This document shows, in pieces, positions 35,389 through 43,707 of a DNA stretch of 64,000 bases. The position numbers and the translations under genes were made by a program. The notes below the pieces were generated by a model. The model ran no database searches. It saw nothing but the letters and a program-made list of their open reading frames with translations, and was not told the DNA's origin. The stretch spans positions 310,001 through 374,000 of the forward strand of contig NZ_JBBPEU010000001.1 of assembly GCF_040225985.1 (NCBI RefSeq). Reading direction: 5' to 3'. Source of the stretch: Shimia sp040225985 (lineage in GTDB: Bacteria > Pseudomonadota > Alphaproteobacteria > Rhodobacterales > Rhodobacteraceae). The number at the start of each line of letters is the position of its first letter. The first letter of the stretch is position 1.

Positions 35389-36399
35389 TTGGGTTTGTGG
35401 ACGTCATATCGGTTAAGGACGCAGCGACGCCGCTGGCTGGTGCGTGCCATCCGCAAGCGTCGCGAATTGCGGGCGATTTCCGATCGCACCAACAAGATCA
35501 AGCGTAATGATCTTTTGCTTTTTTCGACTCAGCGAAACGAGCACATCAGGCTGCCGTATTTCCTGAATTACTACCGGGATCTCGGGATCAATCATTTCCT
35601 GATCGTAGACAATGACAGCAATGATGGCTCGCTTGAATATCTTGCGGAACAGCCCGATGTGTCGGTCTGGCACACGAAACGCAGCTACAAGAGGTCGCGT
35701 TTTGGTGTGGACTGGCTGAATTGGTTGCAGTTCCGGTACGGGCATAAGCACTGGTGCCTTGTCGTCGACCCGGATGAGTTCTTTATCTACCCATTTTGCG
35801 ATACCCGCCCGTTGCGGGCGCTCACCGACTGGCTTGATGCGTCGTCGATCAAATCCTTCAGTGCGATGTTGTTGGACATGTACCCAAAGGGGCGTCTGGA
35901 CGAGCATCCCTATCGGGCGGGCCAGAACCCGATGGAAATCGCCAGTTGGTTTGATGCCGGCAACTATACTATGGAGAAGAATCCAAAATTCGGAAACCTC
36001 TGGATTCAAGGAGGGCCACGTGCCCGTGTATTCTTTCCACACGCCCCTGAAAAGGCGCCTGCCCTGAACAAGGTCCCACTGGTCAAATGGAACCGCCGTT
36101 ATGCCTATGTCAGTTCAACGCACATGTTATTGCCGCGTGGTTTGAACCAGGTTTACGACGAATGGGGCGGGGAAAAAGCATCTGGAATCTTGCTGCATGC
36201 CAAGTTCCTCGACACGTTTTCGGTCAAGGCTGCAGAAGAGTTGCACCGCAAACAACACTATGCGGCGAGCATCGAGTATTTGGCCTATGCCGAGTCTTTG
36301 AAAGAAAACCCTGAACTCTGGTGCAAATGGTCGGAAAAATACATCAACTGGCGGCAGCTTGAGATTCTGGGCCTGATGTCGAAAGGGAACTGGGCATGA
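35389..36399 (+). CDS. Glycosyltransferase, GT2/GT92-like (DUF23 type)
   Basis: This 336-residue protein begins with a basic segment (RTQRRRWLVRAIRKRRELR). A catalytic domain follows with STQRNEHIRLPYFLNYYRDLGINHFLIVDN (core part), NDSNDGSLEYL and VVDPDEFFIYP, where DPDE is the metal-binding DxD. The later RxKYIVRP-like region is replaced by FGNLWIQGGPRARVFF. This is the pattern of bacterial GT2_4 / GT92 enzymes. The start is a TTG at 35389 with GGAAAG eight bases upstream. It overlaps the next gene by four bases, so the two are co-translated. No membrane segment is seen. Confidence 0.8.
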   Translation: MGLWTSYRLRTQRRRWLVRAIRKRRELRAISDRTNKIKRNDLLLFSTQRNEHIRLPYFLNYYRDLGINHFLIVDNDSNDGSLEYLAEQPDVSVWHTKRSYKRSRFGVDWLNWLQFRYGHKHWCLVVDPDEFFIYPFCDTRPLRALTDWLDASSIKSFSAMLLDMYPKGRLDEHPYRAGQNPMEIASWFDAGNYTMEKNPKFGNLWIQGGPRARVFFPHAPEKAPALNKVPLVKWNRRYAYVSSTHMLLPRGLNQVYDEWGGEKASGILLHAKFLDTFSVKAAEELHRKQHYAASIEYLAYAESLKENPELWCKWSEKYINWRQLEILGLMSKGNWA

Positions 36400-38093
36400 C
36401 TGTTGGTATTGTCATGCTTGTCCACACAGCATTGGACAGGGCGGAACAGGTCGCCCGCCACTGGACTGCGTCTGGTTGCCCCGTCGTGATCCATGTCGAC
36501 GCCGAGGTGTCGAGCAAGCGTTATTCGCAATTCGCCAAGGCCCTGGAAGACGACCCCCTTGTGATGTTCTGCGACCGGCACAAGTGCGAATGGGGGGCAT
36601 GGGGCCTTGTCGCTGCGGCTCAATCAGGTTCCGAGCTCATGCTGGCCGAGTTTCCCGAAGTCAGACATGTCTATCTGTCTTCCGGGGCATGTCTTCCCCT
36701 TCGGCCGGTGCAAGAGCTGATCGACTATCTTGCCGCGCGCCCAAACACCGATTTTATCGAGTCAGCGACTACGTCGGAAGTGCCCTGGACTGTTGGCGGG
36801 TTGAGCGCAGAGAGATTTACGCTGCGCTTTCCGTTCTCGTGGAAAAAGCACCGCTATCTATTTGATAAATATGTTGATTTTCAACGTCTTATCCGTTTCA
36901 AACGACGTATCCCCCAAGGTCTTGTGCCGCATATGGGGTCGCAATGGTGGTGTCTAACCCGCCAAACACTTTCGGCGATCCTGCAAGATCCCGAGAGGTC
37001 CGTTTATGACGCCTATTTTAAGAAGGTCTGGATCCCGGATGAAAGTTATTTCCAAAGCCTAGCGCGCTTGTATTCAACCAAGATCGAAAGCCGTTCGCTG
37101 ACACTGTCCAAGTTCGATTTTCAAGGCAAGCCGCACATCTTTTATGATGACCATCTTCAGCTGCTGCGGCGGTCGGATTGTTTTGTCGCCCGAAAAATTT
37201 GGCCACGTGCGAACAAATTGTATGACGCGTTCCTCAAAAGCCCGGAAGGCGCGATCAAGATGGTCGAGCCGAATCCGTCGAAAATCGACCGGATCTTCGC
37301 GAAGGCTGTTGAGCGCCGGACGCGGGGCCGTCCTGGCCTATACATGCAAAGCCGTTTTCCCAACGATGGGTGGGAAAATGGCATGACCTGTGGTCGTTAT
37401 TCGGTGTTCCAGGGGTTCTCCGACCTGTTCGAGAATTTTGAACCTTGGCTAGCAAAGGCAACCCAGACTCAGGTGCATGGTCACCTTTTTGCCCCCCACA
37501 GATGCGAGTTTTCAGGCGGGCAAAAGGTGATCAACGGCGCACTATGCGACAGCGCCGAATTGCGTGATTACAATCCGATTGCCTTTTTGACGAACTTGAT
37601 CTGGAACACCCGCGGAGAGCGGCAGTGCTTTCAACTGGGCCCCAATGATGAGGCGGCTCCAATCTGGTTCTTGGCAAAAGATCCAAACGCGCAGATATCG
37701 GTTATTAGCGGCGCTTGGGCTGTTCCCTTGTTCAAGTCCAATCAGAATTTCGCGGACTTGAGGCGGGAAGCTGCGCGTCTTCAACATCTCGAAAGCGAGC
37801 AGCTCAAAGTGTTGCGTTCCCCGTATTGCAAGGCGCGTGTGCGTATCTGGACCATGGCAGAGTTCATTGAAGCCCCGATGGAGCCGTTACAAAGCATCAT
37901 TGATGAAATGGGGCATATAAGGCTGCGTCGTCTGACCGAGGCCCCGCGCATGAATGATCTGACCGGGTTCGGCCAGTTTCTGCAAAACCTCAAAAATCAG
38001 GGCATGCATCCCTATTTGATGGGGGAATTCGCCGTAGACCCCGCAGGCATGAACCAACCCGATTCCCCGCGTAAACCCTATCTCGTGCAGTAG
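36396..38093 (+). CDS. GT14-like (core-2/I-branching) glycosyltransferase with extra C-terminal domain
   Basis: The N-terminal 270 or so of 565 residues resemble core-2/I-branching beta-1,6-N-acetylglucosaminyltransferases: GIVMLVHTALDRAEQVARHW, VVIHVDAEVS, VYLSSGACLPLRPVQELI, GSQWWCLTRQTL and WIPDESYFQSLA. This GT14 family is best known from animals and plants, but bacterial members occur. The C-terminal 300 residues form an additional domain I do not recognise, probably of the DUF5928 kind found in Rhodobacterales. No membrane segment is seen. The gene overlaps the preceding glycosyltransferase by four bases. The linkage it makes is unknown. Confidence 0.8.
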   Translation: MTVGIVMLVHTALDRAEQVARHWTASGCPVVIHVDAEVSSKRYSQFAKALEDDPLVMFCDRHKCEWGAWGLVAAAQSGSELMLAEFPEVRHVYLSSGACLPLRPVQELIDYLAARPNTDFIESATTSEVPWTVGGLSAERFTLRFPFSWKKHRYLFDKYVDFQRLIRFKRRIPQGLVPHMGSQWWCLTRQTLSAILQDPERSVYDAYFKKVWIPDESYFQSLARLYSTKIESRSLTLSKFDFQGKPHIFYDDHLQLLRRSDCFVARKIWPRANKLYDAFLKSPEGAIKMVEPNPSKIDRIFAKAVERRTRGRPGLYMQSRFPNDGWENGMTCGRYSVFQGFSDLFENFEPWLAKATQTQVHGHLFAPHRCEFSGGQKVINGALCDSAELRDYNPIAFLTNLIWNTRGERQCFQLGPNDEAAPIWFLAKDPNAQISVISGAWAVPLFKSNQNFADLRREAARLQHLESEQLKVLRSPYCKARVRIWTMAEFIEAPMEPLQSIIDEMGHIRLRRLTEAPRMNDLTGFGQFLQNLKNQGMHPYLMGEFAVDPAGMNQPDSPRKPYLVQ

Positions 38094-38098
38094 TATTG

Positions 38099-39526
38099 AT
38101 GTCCAACTCTTTCGACTATTTCATCGTTCTGGCCGAAATGCGCACCGGTTCGAATTTTCTTGAAGCAAATCTGAACGCTTTCCCCAGCATTACATGCCAC
38201 GGCGAAGCCTTCAATCCGGTGTTCATCGGATATCCGAACAAGGACAGCATTCTGGGAGTCGATCTTGCGACTCGCACACAGGATCCCTTGACTCTGATCC
38301 GGGCGATCAAGGCGCAACAGGATGTGATGGGCGGTTTCCGGTTCTTTCACGACCACGATCCGCGGGTGCTACCCATCGCTTTGGAAGACCCGCGCTGTGC
38401 AAAGGTCGTGCTGACCAGGAATCCGATCGACAGCTATGTCTCTCTCAAGATTGCGCGCGCGACCAACCAATGGAAGTTGACCGACGTGCGTCGGCGCCGC
38501 GATACGAAGGTGCATTTTGATACCGAGGAGTTTAGTGTGTATGCCGATGACCTGCAGAGCTTTCAGGTTGCTTTGATGAACACGCTTCAGGTCACGGGAC
38601 AGACGGCATTCTATATTGCCTACGAGGATCTTCAGGATCTTGATGTAATGAACGGGCTTGCACGCTTTCTTGGTCAGTCAGACCAACTCGAAAAGCTTGA
38701 TGATTCTCTGAAACGTCAGAACCCGAGTCCCGTTTCCGAGAAAGTGTCGAACTTTGACGAGATTTCCAGATCTTTGTCCGAGCTTGACCGGTTCAACCTG
38801 ACCCGAACACCGAATTTTGAACCTCGGCGTGGACCAGTCGTGCCCACATATGCGGCCGCGCCGGAAACACCCTTGCTCTATCTGCCCGTGCGCTCGGGGC
38901 CAGAAGATCAGGTGTTTGAGTGGTTGGCCGGACTGGATGAAGCGGGTCCAGAGGCACTGATCCGCAAAATGAACCAAAAGGACCTGCGCAAATGGATGCG
39001 GTCCCACCCAGGACACCGAAAATTCACGGTCATTCGCCATCCGGTTGCCCGTGCGCATGCTGCGTTTTGCCGGTACATCCTGTCGGACGGACCCGGTAGC
39101 ATGAAGCAAATCCGCAACACATTGCGCAAGGTGTATAAGCTTCCAATTCCTGCCAAGGGGCCTGATGATTCCTATGATGTTGCGGCGCACCGCGCAGCCT
39201 TTGTCGCGTTCCTGAAGTTTCTGAAGTTGAACCTTGCAGGGCAGACCAGCGTGCGAATCGATGCACACTGGGCGACACAGGCCTCCATTTTGCGCGGGTT
39301 TTCAGAACTGATGTTCCCGGATGTCATTGTGCGCGAAGACGAAATGAACGCCTATCTGCCGGCCCTTGCCATGCAAGTTGGCAAAACGGATTCCTCCGAT
39401 CCCGCGAACGCCCCTGAAGATCAGCCGTTCGCTCTCTCGGAAATCTACGACGAAGAGATCGAGGCGCTGACCGTGGACGTATACCAGCGGGACTATCTGC
39501 TCTTTGGATTTGGGGCCTGGGCCTGA
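38099..39526 (+). CDS. Sulfotransferase-like protein with two sulfotransferase-type halves
   Basis: The 475-residue product has a PAPS-binding loop RTGSNF at 15-20 (as in Stf0/NodH-type enzymes) and a 3'-phosphate loop VVLTRNPIDSYVSLK at 103-117. After about residue 255 a second unit begins (LLYLPVRSGPEDQVFEWLAG), with its own IRHPVARAHAAF loop at 312-323, resembling the Sulfotransfer_2 family. In the second unit the first loop is degenerate. The protein may sulfate the surface polysaccharide built by the neighbouring transferases. A TTG at 38096 sits next to the ATG at 38099; neither has a good ribosome-binding site, so coupling to the upstream gene is likely. Confidence 0.75.
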   Translation: MSNSFDYFIVLAEMRTGSNFLEANLNAFPSITCHGEAFNPVFIGYPNKDSILGVDLATRTQDPLTLIRAIKAQQDVMGGFRFFHDHDPRVLPIALEDPRCAKVVLTRNPIDSYVSLKIARATNQWKLTDVRRRRDTKVHFDTEEFSVYADDLQSFQVALMNTLQVTGQTAFYIAYEDLQDLDVMNGLARFLGQSDQLEKLDDSLKRQNPSPVSEKVSNFDEISRSLSELDRFNLTRTPNFEPRRGPVVPTYAAAPETPLLYLPVRSGPEDQVFEWLAGLDEAGPEALIRKMNQKDLRKWMRSHPGHRKFTVIRHPVARAHAAFCRYILSDGPGSMKQIRNTLRKVYKLPIPAKGPDDSYDVAAHRAAFVAFLKFLKLNLAGQTSVRIDAHWATQASILRGFSELMFPDVIVREDEMNAYLPALAMQVGKTDSSDPANAPEDQPFALSEIYDEEIEALTVDVYQRDYLLFGFGAWA

Positions 39527-39539
39527 TCCGAAGGGTGAG

Positions 39540-40004
39540 TCAGGCCGCCTGAACGTTCTTGTTTTCCGTCAGGATAGAAAACAAGGTCGACGGGTCAGGA
39601 TTGGCGCGCAGCTTTGCGCAAACGGCGGTCTCGCGCAGCGTGCGCGACACCAGAGCCAAGGCCTTTAGGTGTTCAACTCCAGCTTCCTCCGGGGCGAACA
39701 AGGCAAAGGCGATATCGACGGGTTGCCGATCTACCGAACTGAAATCAACAGGTTTTTCCAAAAGGATAAACGCGCCGACAACGCGGTCCAGACCTTCCAG
39801 CCTGGCGTGGGGCAGGGCCACGCCCTTACCAACACCGGTAGGCCCTAGGTTCTCGCGCTCTTGCAGCGCCTCAACCACACGGGTTGAATCCAGCCCGTAG
39901 GCAGATTCACTCAATTCGCCGAGAGCGTGCAGCAAGCGTTTTTTGCTCGAGGCGGCCGAAACAACTTTGACCGCCTCAGGCCTCAGGATCGTGAAAAGGT
40001 CCAT
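39540..40004 (-). CDS. ptsN: PTS IIA-like nitrogen-regulatory protein PtsN (EIIA-Ntr)
   Basis: This 154-residue regulator of the nitrogen phosphotransferase system carries the phosphorylated histidine at residue 66 in VALPHARLEGL. GPTGVGKGVALPH and the VDIAFALFAPEEAGVEHLKALA segment are typical of the EIIA fructose/mannitol fold. It follows hpf, the usual partner, on the same strand with 42 bases between. In many proteobacteria rpoN lies just ahead of hpf-ptsN; here it does not. Confidence 0.94.
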   Translation of the reverse strand: MDLFTILRPEAVKVVSAASSKKRLLHALGELSESAYGLDSTRVVEALQERENLGPTGVGKGVALPHARLEGLDRVVGAFILLEKPVDFSSVDRQPVDIAFALFAPEEAGVEHLKALALVSRTLRETAVCAKLRANPDPSTLFSILTENKNVQAA

Positions 40005-40046
40005 ATGCCCGTATCTCCAGACAGAGACCTTAGGGTCACTGTCGCA

Positions 40047-40616
40047 TTATCCTTGCGGATCAATCCAGCCTATGTTGCCGTCGTCCCGGCGATAGACCAC
40101 ATTTACTCCGTCTTTTCCCTCGTTTCGGAAGACCAGTACCGGCGCGCCAGCGAGTTCCATTTGCATTACGGCTTCGCCAACGCTCAGGGATGGGATCTTG
40201 GTTTCCATCTCGGCAATGATCATTGGCTGAAGCGTCTCGGGCTCGGCTTCGGTGGTCTCCCCTTCCGAAGCGAGGATATAAGAGGACGCACCGAAGAGTT
40301 CAACCGGTTCCGCGCGATCACGGTGATGGTCCTTCAGGCGGCGCTTATAGCGGCGCAGCTGTTTCTCCATCTTTTCGTTGCAATCGTCAAAGGCCGCATA
40401 GATTTCGGTTGCGTGTGCCTTGGCCTGCGCCGTCAATCCTGTCGACAGGTGAACGGTAGCTTCGCAGACGTATTCATGTGCGCTTTTGGAGAATACGATA
40501 TTGGCGTCTGTTGGACGTTCTGCATATTTGCTTACGACCGTGCTCAACTCATCTTTGACATGAGTCTGAAGGGCATCACCAACATCAATATGTTTTCCGG
40601 TAATTTGGTAGCGCAT
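40047..40616 (-). CDS. hpf: Ribosome hibernation promoting factor, long form
   Basis: This 189-residue protein has the N-terminal S30AE domain (MRYQITGKHIDVGDALQTHV, EYVCEATVHLSTGL) and the C-terminal dimerisation domain (MQMELAGAPVLVFRNEGKDGVNVVYRRDDGNIGWIDP). It is therefore a long HPF that pairs 70S ribosomes into inactive 100S dimers in stationary phase. A good ribosome-binding site (AAAGGAGA) precedes the start. The upstream gap of 249 bases holds a promoter candidate and a hairpin, so hpf-ptsN may be transcribed apart from lptB. Confidence 0.95.
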   Translation of the reverse strand: MRYQITGKHIDVGDALQTHVKDELSTVVSKYAERPTDANIVFSKSAHEYVCEATVHLSTGLTAQAKAHATEIYAAFDDCNEKMEKQLRRYKRRLKDHHRDRAEPVELFGASSYILASEGETTEAEPETLQPMIIAEMETKIPSLSVGEAVMQMELAGAPVLVFRNEGKDGVNVVYRRDDGNIGWIDPQG

Positions 40617-40731
40617 TCTGTCTCCTTTGCGATGACATGTCGAACCACGGTCCGGGGGCGTGCAATAGACGCCACCAGAGGCTCAGGTTCGAATGCTGGG
40701 ATTGGACATTTCCAAACCTTGACCGAAACCG

Positions 40732-40749
40732 GGCCTTTCAACAAAGGCC
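40732..40749. other. Hairpin in the lptB-hpf gap
   Basis: GGCCTTT (40732-40738) pairs perfectly with AAAGGCC (40743-40749) around CAAC. No T-run follows on either strand. It would lie in the hpf leader if the promoter at 40791-40820 is used. Confidence 0.4.
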
Positions 40750-40790
40750 GCACGAGTCAGAGGTGCGAGTTCCGAAAATGTCATAGCCAT

Positions 40791-40820
40791 ATTTGAGAAC
40801 AGGCGGCGAAGGGTGTCAAT
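40791..40820 (-). promoter_or_regulatory. Candidate promoter for hpf-ptsN
   Basis: On the reverse strand TTGACA (40820 to 40815), an 18-base spacer and TCAAAT (40796 to 40791) form a plausible housekeeping promoter. The -35 box is perfect, the -10 box weak. No sigma-54 pattern was noticed in the gap. Confidence 0.35.
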
Positions 40821-40832
40821 GATCCCGGATCA

Positions 40833-40862
40833 AATTTCGCACGCGAAACGCGCAAATTTTTC
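40833..40862. terminator. Imperfect inverted repeat just after lptB
   Basis: AAATTTCGCACGCG and CGCGCAAATTT, separated by AAA, can form an AT-ended stem with bulges. It ends in TTTTT on the forward strand; on the reverse strand, where lptB is read, the T-run is poor. It may end or slow transcription between lptB and hpf. Confidence 0.3.
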
Positions 40863-40865
40863 CAG

Positions 40866-41624
40866 TCAGGAGATCTTGAAGTTCTCGCCGAGATACACGC
40901 GGCGCACGTTTTCGTTCTCGACCACATCTTCGGGCGAGCCTGACATCAACACCTTGCCGTCGTGCAAGATGTAGGCCCGATCCACAATTTCCAGCGTCTC
41001 GCGCACGTTGTGGTCTGTAATGAGCACACCGATTCCCCGTTTCTTCAGATCTGCAACAAGGTGACGGATTTCTCCGACCGAGATCGGGTCCACACCGGCA
41101 AACGGTTCGTCGAGCAACAGGTATTTTGGATTGGCGGCAAGGCATCGCGCTATCTCTACCCTGCGGCGTTCCCCGCCCGAGAGCGCAAGGGCAGGCGCGC
41201 GTCTGAGGTGTTCAATCGAAAACTCGGACAAGAGCTCTTCCAGCCTCTCGCGGCGCTTGTGGCGGTCTTTTTGAGAGATATCGAGGATCGCAGTGATATT
41301 TTCTTCTACACTCAGGCCGCGAAAAATCGACATCTCCTGGGGCAGATAGCCGATCCCCATTTTTGCACGCCGATACATTGGCAGAGTCGTTACGTCGCGC
41401 CCGTCGATAGTGACACGCCCGCCTTCGGGGACAACCAGACCTGCAACCGCATAAAAAGTCGTAGTTTTGCCGCTGCCATTGGGCCCGAGAAGCGCGACCA
41501 CCTCACCGCGTTGAAGTTCCATGCTGAAATCACGGATCACGACACGCTTGCGATAGCTTTTCCGCAGGTTCTCTACCCTAAGACCCGAGCCTCCATCTGT
41601 GACTTTTAGTGCGGGCTTTGCCAT
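40866..41624 (-). CDS. lptB: Lipopolysaccharide export ATPase LptB
   Basis: This 252-residue ABC ATPase drives LPS transport from the inner membrane. It has Walker A GPNGSGKT (47-54), GIGYLPQEMSIFRGLSVEENI, signature ALSGGERRRVEIARCL and Walker B YLLLDEPFAGVDP. The LPQE-FR-LSVEEN region is characteristic of LptB rather than of amino-acid importers. The start overlaps the lptA stop (TGATG). lptC and lptA are upstream; the LptFG permease genes are not in the window. Confidence 0.97.
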   Translation of the reverse strand: MAKPALKVTDGGSGLRVENLRKSYRKRVVIRDFSMELQRGEVVALLGPNGSGKTTTFYAVAGLVVPEGGRVTIDGRDVTTLPMYRRAKMGIGYLPQEMSIFRGLSVEENITAILDISQKDRHKRRERLEELLSEFSIEHLRRAPALALSGGERRRVEIARCLAANPKYLLLDEPFAGVDPISVGEIRHLVADLKKRGIGVLITDHNVRETLEIVDRAYILHDGKVLMSGSPEDVVENENVRRVYLGENFKIS

Positions 41625-42112
41625 CAGTTGTCGTCCTCGGAACGCATGATGGTTTTCACGCGCCCATGCATCTGTGCAGCGCCGCTTTCGAGATCTACCG
41701 TCATCTTATCAGACGCGAGCGTATTGACGCCCTGGCTGAGCAGGACATTGCCGGACATGACAATGGTGCCAGCGTCGACATCATATTCTGCGGTATCCGC
41801 TTCGGCAGCATCTTCGGATTTGACCAGAAGTACCCGCCCCGTGGCGATCATGCGAGAGATGCCCTGATTGTCCTGATTATAGAACACGCTCACAGAAGGT
41901 GCAGAAAGCCGCATCTCGCCCTGAACGATCAGTACATTTCCGTCAAAAACCGCACTGCCGTCTTTCTGGTTCAAAGACAGGTTGTCGGATGTGACCTGAA
42001 CGGGCTGAGAGGTGTCCTGTTGAAGCCCACCAAAGGCAATCTGAAAATTCTGCGCGAGCAACGAAACCGGCACGCAGAAAAAGAGCAAGGCAACTATGAC
42101 TTTGAACGGCAA
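41624..42112 (-). CDS. lptA: Periplasmic LPS transport protein LptA
   Basis: This 162-residue protein has a signal peptide (VIVALLFFCVPVSLLAQN, cut near residue 20). One OstA/LptA beta-jellyroll domain follows (QPVQVTSDNLSLNQKDGSAV, FDGNVLIVQGEMRLSAPSV). It would bridge the periplasm between LptC and LptD for LPS transport. The size is normal for alphaproteobacteria. It sits between lptC (14 bases upstream) and lptB (overlapping start/stop). Confidence 0.93.
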   Translation of the reverse strand: MPFKVIVALLFFCVPVSLLAQNFQIAFGGLQQDTSQPVQVTSDNLSLNQKDGSAVFDGNVLIVQGEMRLSAPSVSVFYNQDNQGISRMIATGRVLLVKSEDAAEADTAEYDVDAGTIVMSGNVLLSQGVNTLASDKMTVDLESGAAQMHGRVKTIMRSEDDN

Positions 42113-42126
42113 GGCAGCATTCCCGT

Positions 42127-42738
42127 TTACTTTTTGGGTGTGTATATCAATTTCACACCGTTTGTGAAAAACAAATAAACGGCATCTTCATCAATATCGT
42201 TCAAGACGTGCATCTTACCTGCCGTAAAATCTCCTGCAGGTCCAGTGCCAAGCACCTCTCCCGGGCTTCGAATTTCAAGCTCTCGCATGCCTGAAATCAG
42301 GCGTTGGCTGGTCAGGGTATATCCGTTCGAGCTGGTAAGCGTGACCTCACCCATTAGCGTGGCTTCGTGGGCCTTGTTGTCGATAACGCCAAGTTCGGAA
42401 GACATTGTCAGACGCGAGCCGTCGGCAAGGTCGATCTGGGCGTCAATGTTCGACGCTTCGGAATGGCCGGCGTCATCTACATTTGGCTGAGCGGTTTCCG
42501 CGTTAAACGCCACAAGATGTCCATCACTGGTCTTGCCCGAAAAGAAAGGCGCTGTGATTTGTTGGTTCTTAAGGCGTTTTTCAAGCTCTACATCGGCAAA
42601 CGGTACGATTCCGTCACTGTTGTTGCCAATGTTGCGCTGCACAAGAAATAATGTCGACAATAGCCCCAGAGCGAGCAACGAAAGCACGATCTTGAGAAGG
42701 GATATGAAGCGAGAATACGTCACCGTGTCAGCGGCCAC
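42127..42738 (-). CDS. lptC: LPS export protein LptC
   Basis: This 203-residue bitopic protein has one N-terminal membrane helix (FISLLKIVLSLLALGLLSTL) and a periplasmic OstA-like domain (GRLV-like DGHLVAFNAETAQ, DGSRLTMSSELGVID, ATLMGEVTLTSSNGYTL). It would receive LPS from LptBFG and pass it to LptA. It follows kdsD directly and precedes lptA, the standard order. Confidence 0.88.
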   Translation of the reverse strand: MAADTVTYSRFISLLKIVLSLLALGLLSTLFLVQRNIGNNSDGIVPFADVELEKRLKNQQITAPFFSGKTSDGHLVAFNAETAQPNVDDAGHSEASNIDAQIDLADGSRLTMSSELGVIDNKAHEATLMGEVTLTSSNGYTLTSQRLISGMRELEIRSPGEVLGTGPAGDFTAGKMHVLNDIDEDAVYLFFTNGVKLIYTPKK

Positions 42739-43707
42739 CTAACCCAGGCCGACTCGCAGGCAATCATGTATGTGCAGAAAGCCGATGGGTGCTGCGGACT
42801 TCTCAGGATCCAGAACGAAGAGACAGGTAATCTTGCGATCGTTCATAACGGCTACCGCTTCTTCCGCCAATGCGTCTGGGGCAATGGTGGTCGGGCTTTC
42901 AGTCATGACCTGATGAGCACTGTGGTCGAGAAGTCCCTCCATATGGCGGCGCAGGTCACCATCCGTGATGATCCCGCCCAAGGCGCCGTTCTGATCGGTA
43001 ACCCCGACCACCCCGAAACCTTTCCGACTTATTTCGAGCAAAACGTCCGACATTGGGGTGTCCAAAGTGACAAGTGGGAGCGCGTCGCCAGCATGCATCA
43101 GGTCGCGCACGCGGCTAAGTTGGGCACCAAGTTTGCCGCCGGGGTGAAACTCGCGAAAATGCTCGGGTGTAAAGGCGCGGTGTTCCATCAGCGCGACAGC
43201 CAAGGCATCTCCGAGGGCAAGGGTCATCGTCGTCGAGCTTGTCGGGACGACTCCTGTTCCACAGGCTTCCTCAGCGCGCGGCAGGATCAGACCAACATCA
43301 GATTGTTTGATCAGCGTCGAGTCGGACCGGCTGGCCACGCCGATCATCGGGATTTTGAAACGGCGCGTGTAAGCGATGACATCCGCTAGTTCGGGAGTCT
43401 CGCCAGAGTTGGAAAGCACAAGGGCCACGTCCCCCTGTGCCATCATGCCCAGATCACCGTGGCTGGCCTCTGCCGGGTGCACGAAATGTGCAGGGGTTCC
43501 CGTGCTTGCCAAGGTGGCGGCAATCTTGCGGGCGATATGCCCCGATTTGCCCATGCCCGAGACAATCACGCGTCCGGTGGCGGACAGCATGATGTCCACA
43601 GCCGTGTCAAACTCATCTCCAAGGCTGGCTTCAAGCTGATCCAGTGCGCGGGCCTCGGTGGCAATCACGCGCCGTGCTGTCTCGAGAAATTTGGGTGTAT
43701 CGGTCAT
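42739..43707 (-). CDS. kdsD: Arabinose-5-phosphate isomerase KdsD/KpsF
   Basis: This 322-residue enzyme interconverts ribulose-5-phosphate and arabinose-5-phosphate, the first step towards Kdo. An N-terminal SIS sugar-isomerase domain (VIVSGMGKSGHIARKIAATLASTGTPA core, HGDLGMM, SNSGETPELADVI) is followed by two CBS domains (RDLMHAGDALPLV, HQVMTESPTTIAPDALAEEAV). The ATG at 43707 overlaps the rnd stop by one base (TGATG) and gives the usual start. Kdo would serve LPS and possibly the capsule linker. Confidence 0.94.
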   Translation of the reverse strand: MTDTPKFLETARRVIATEARALDQLEASLGDEFDTAVDIMLSATGRVIVSGMGKSGHIARKIAATLASTGTPAHFVHPAEASHGDLGMMAQGDVALVLSNSGETPELADVIAYTRRFKIPMIGVASRSDSTLIKQSDVGLILPRAEEACGTGVVPTSSTTMTLALGDALAVALMEHRAFTPEHFREFHPGGKLGAQLSRVRDLMHAGDALPLVTLDTPMSDVLLEISRKGFGVVGVTDQNGALGGIITDGDLRRHMEGLLDHSAHQVMTESPTTIAPDALAEEAVAVMNDRKITCLFVLDPEKSAAPIGFLHIHDCLRVGLG

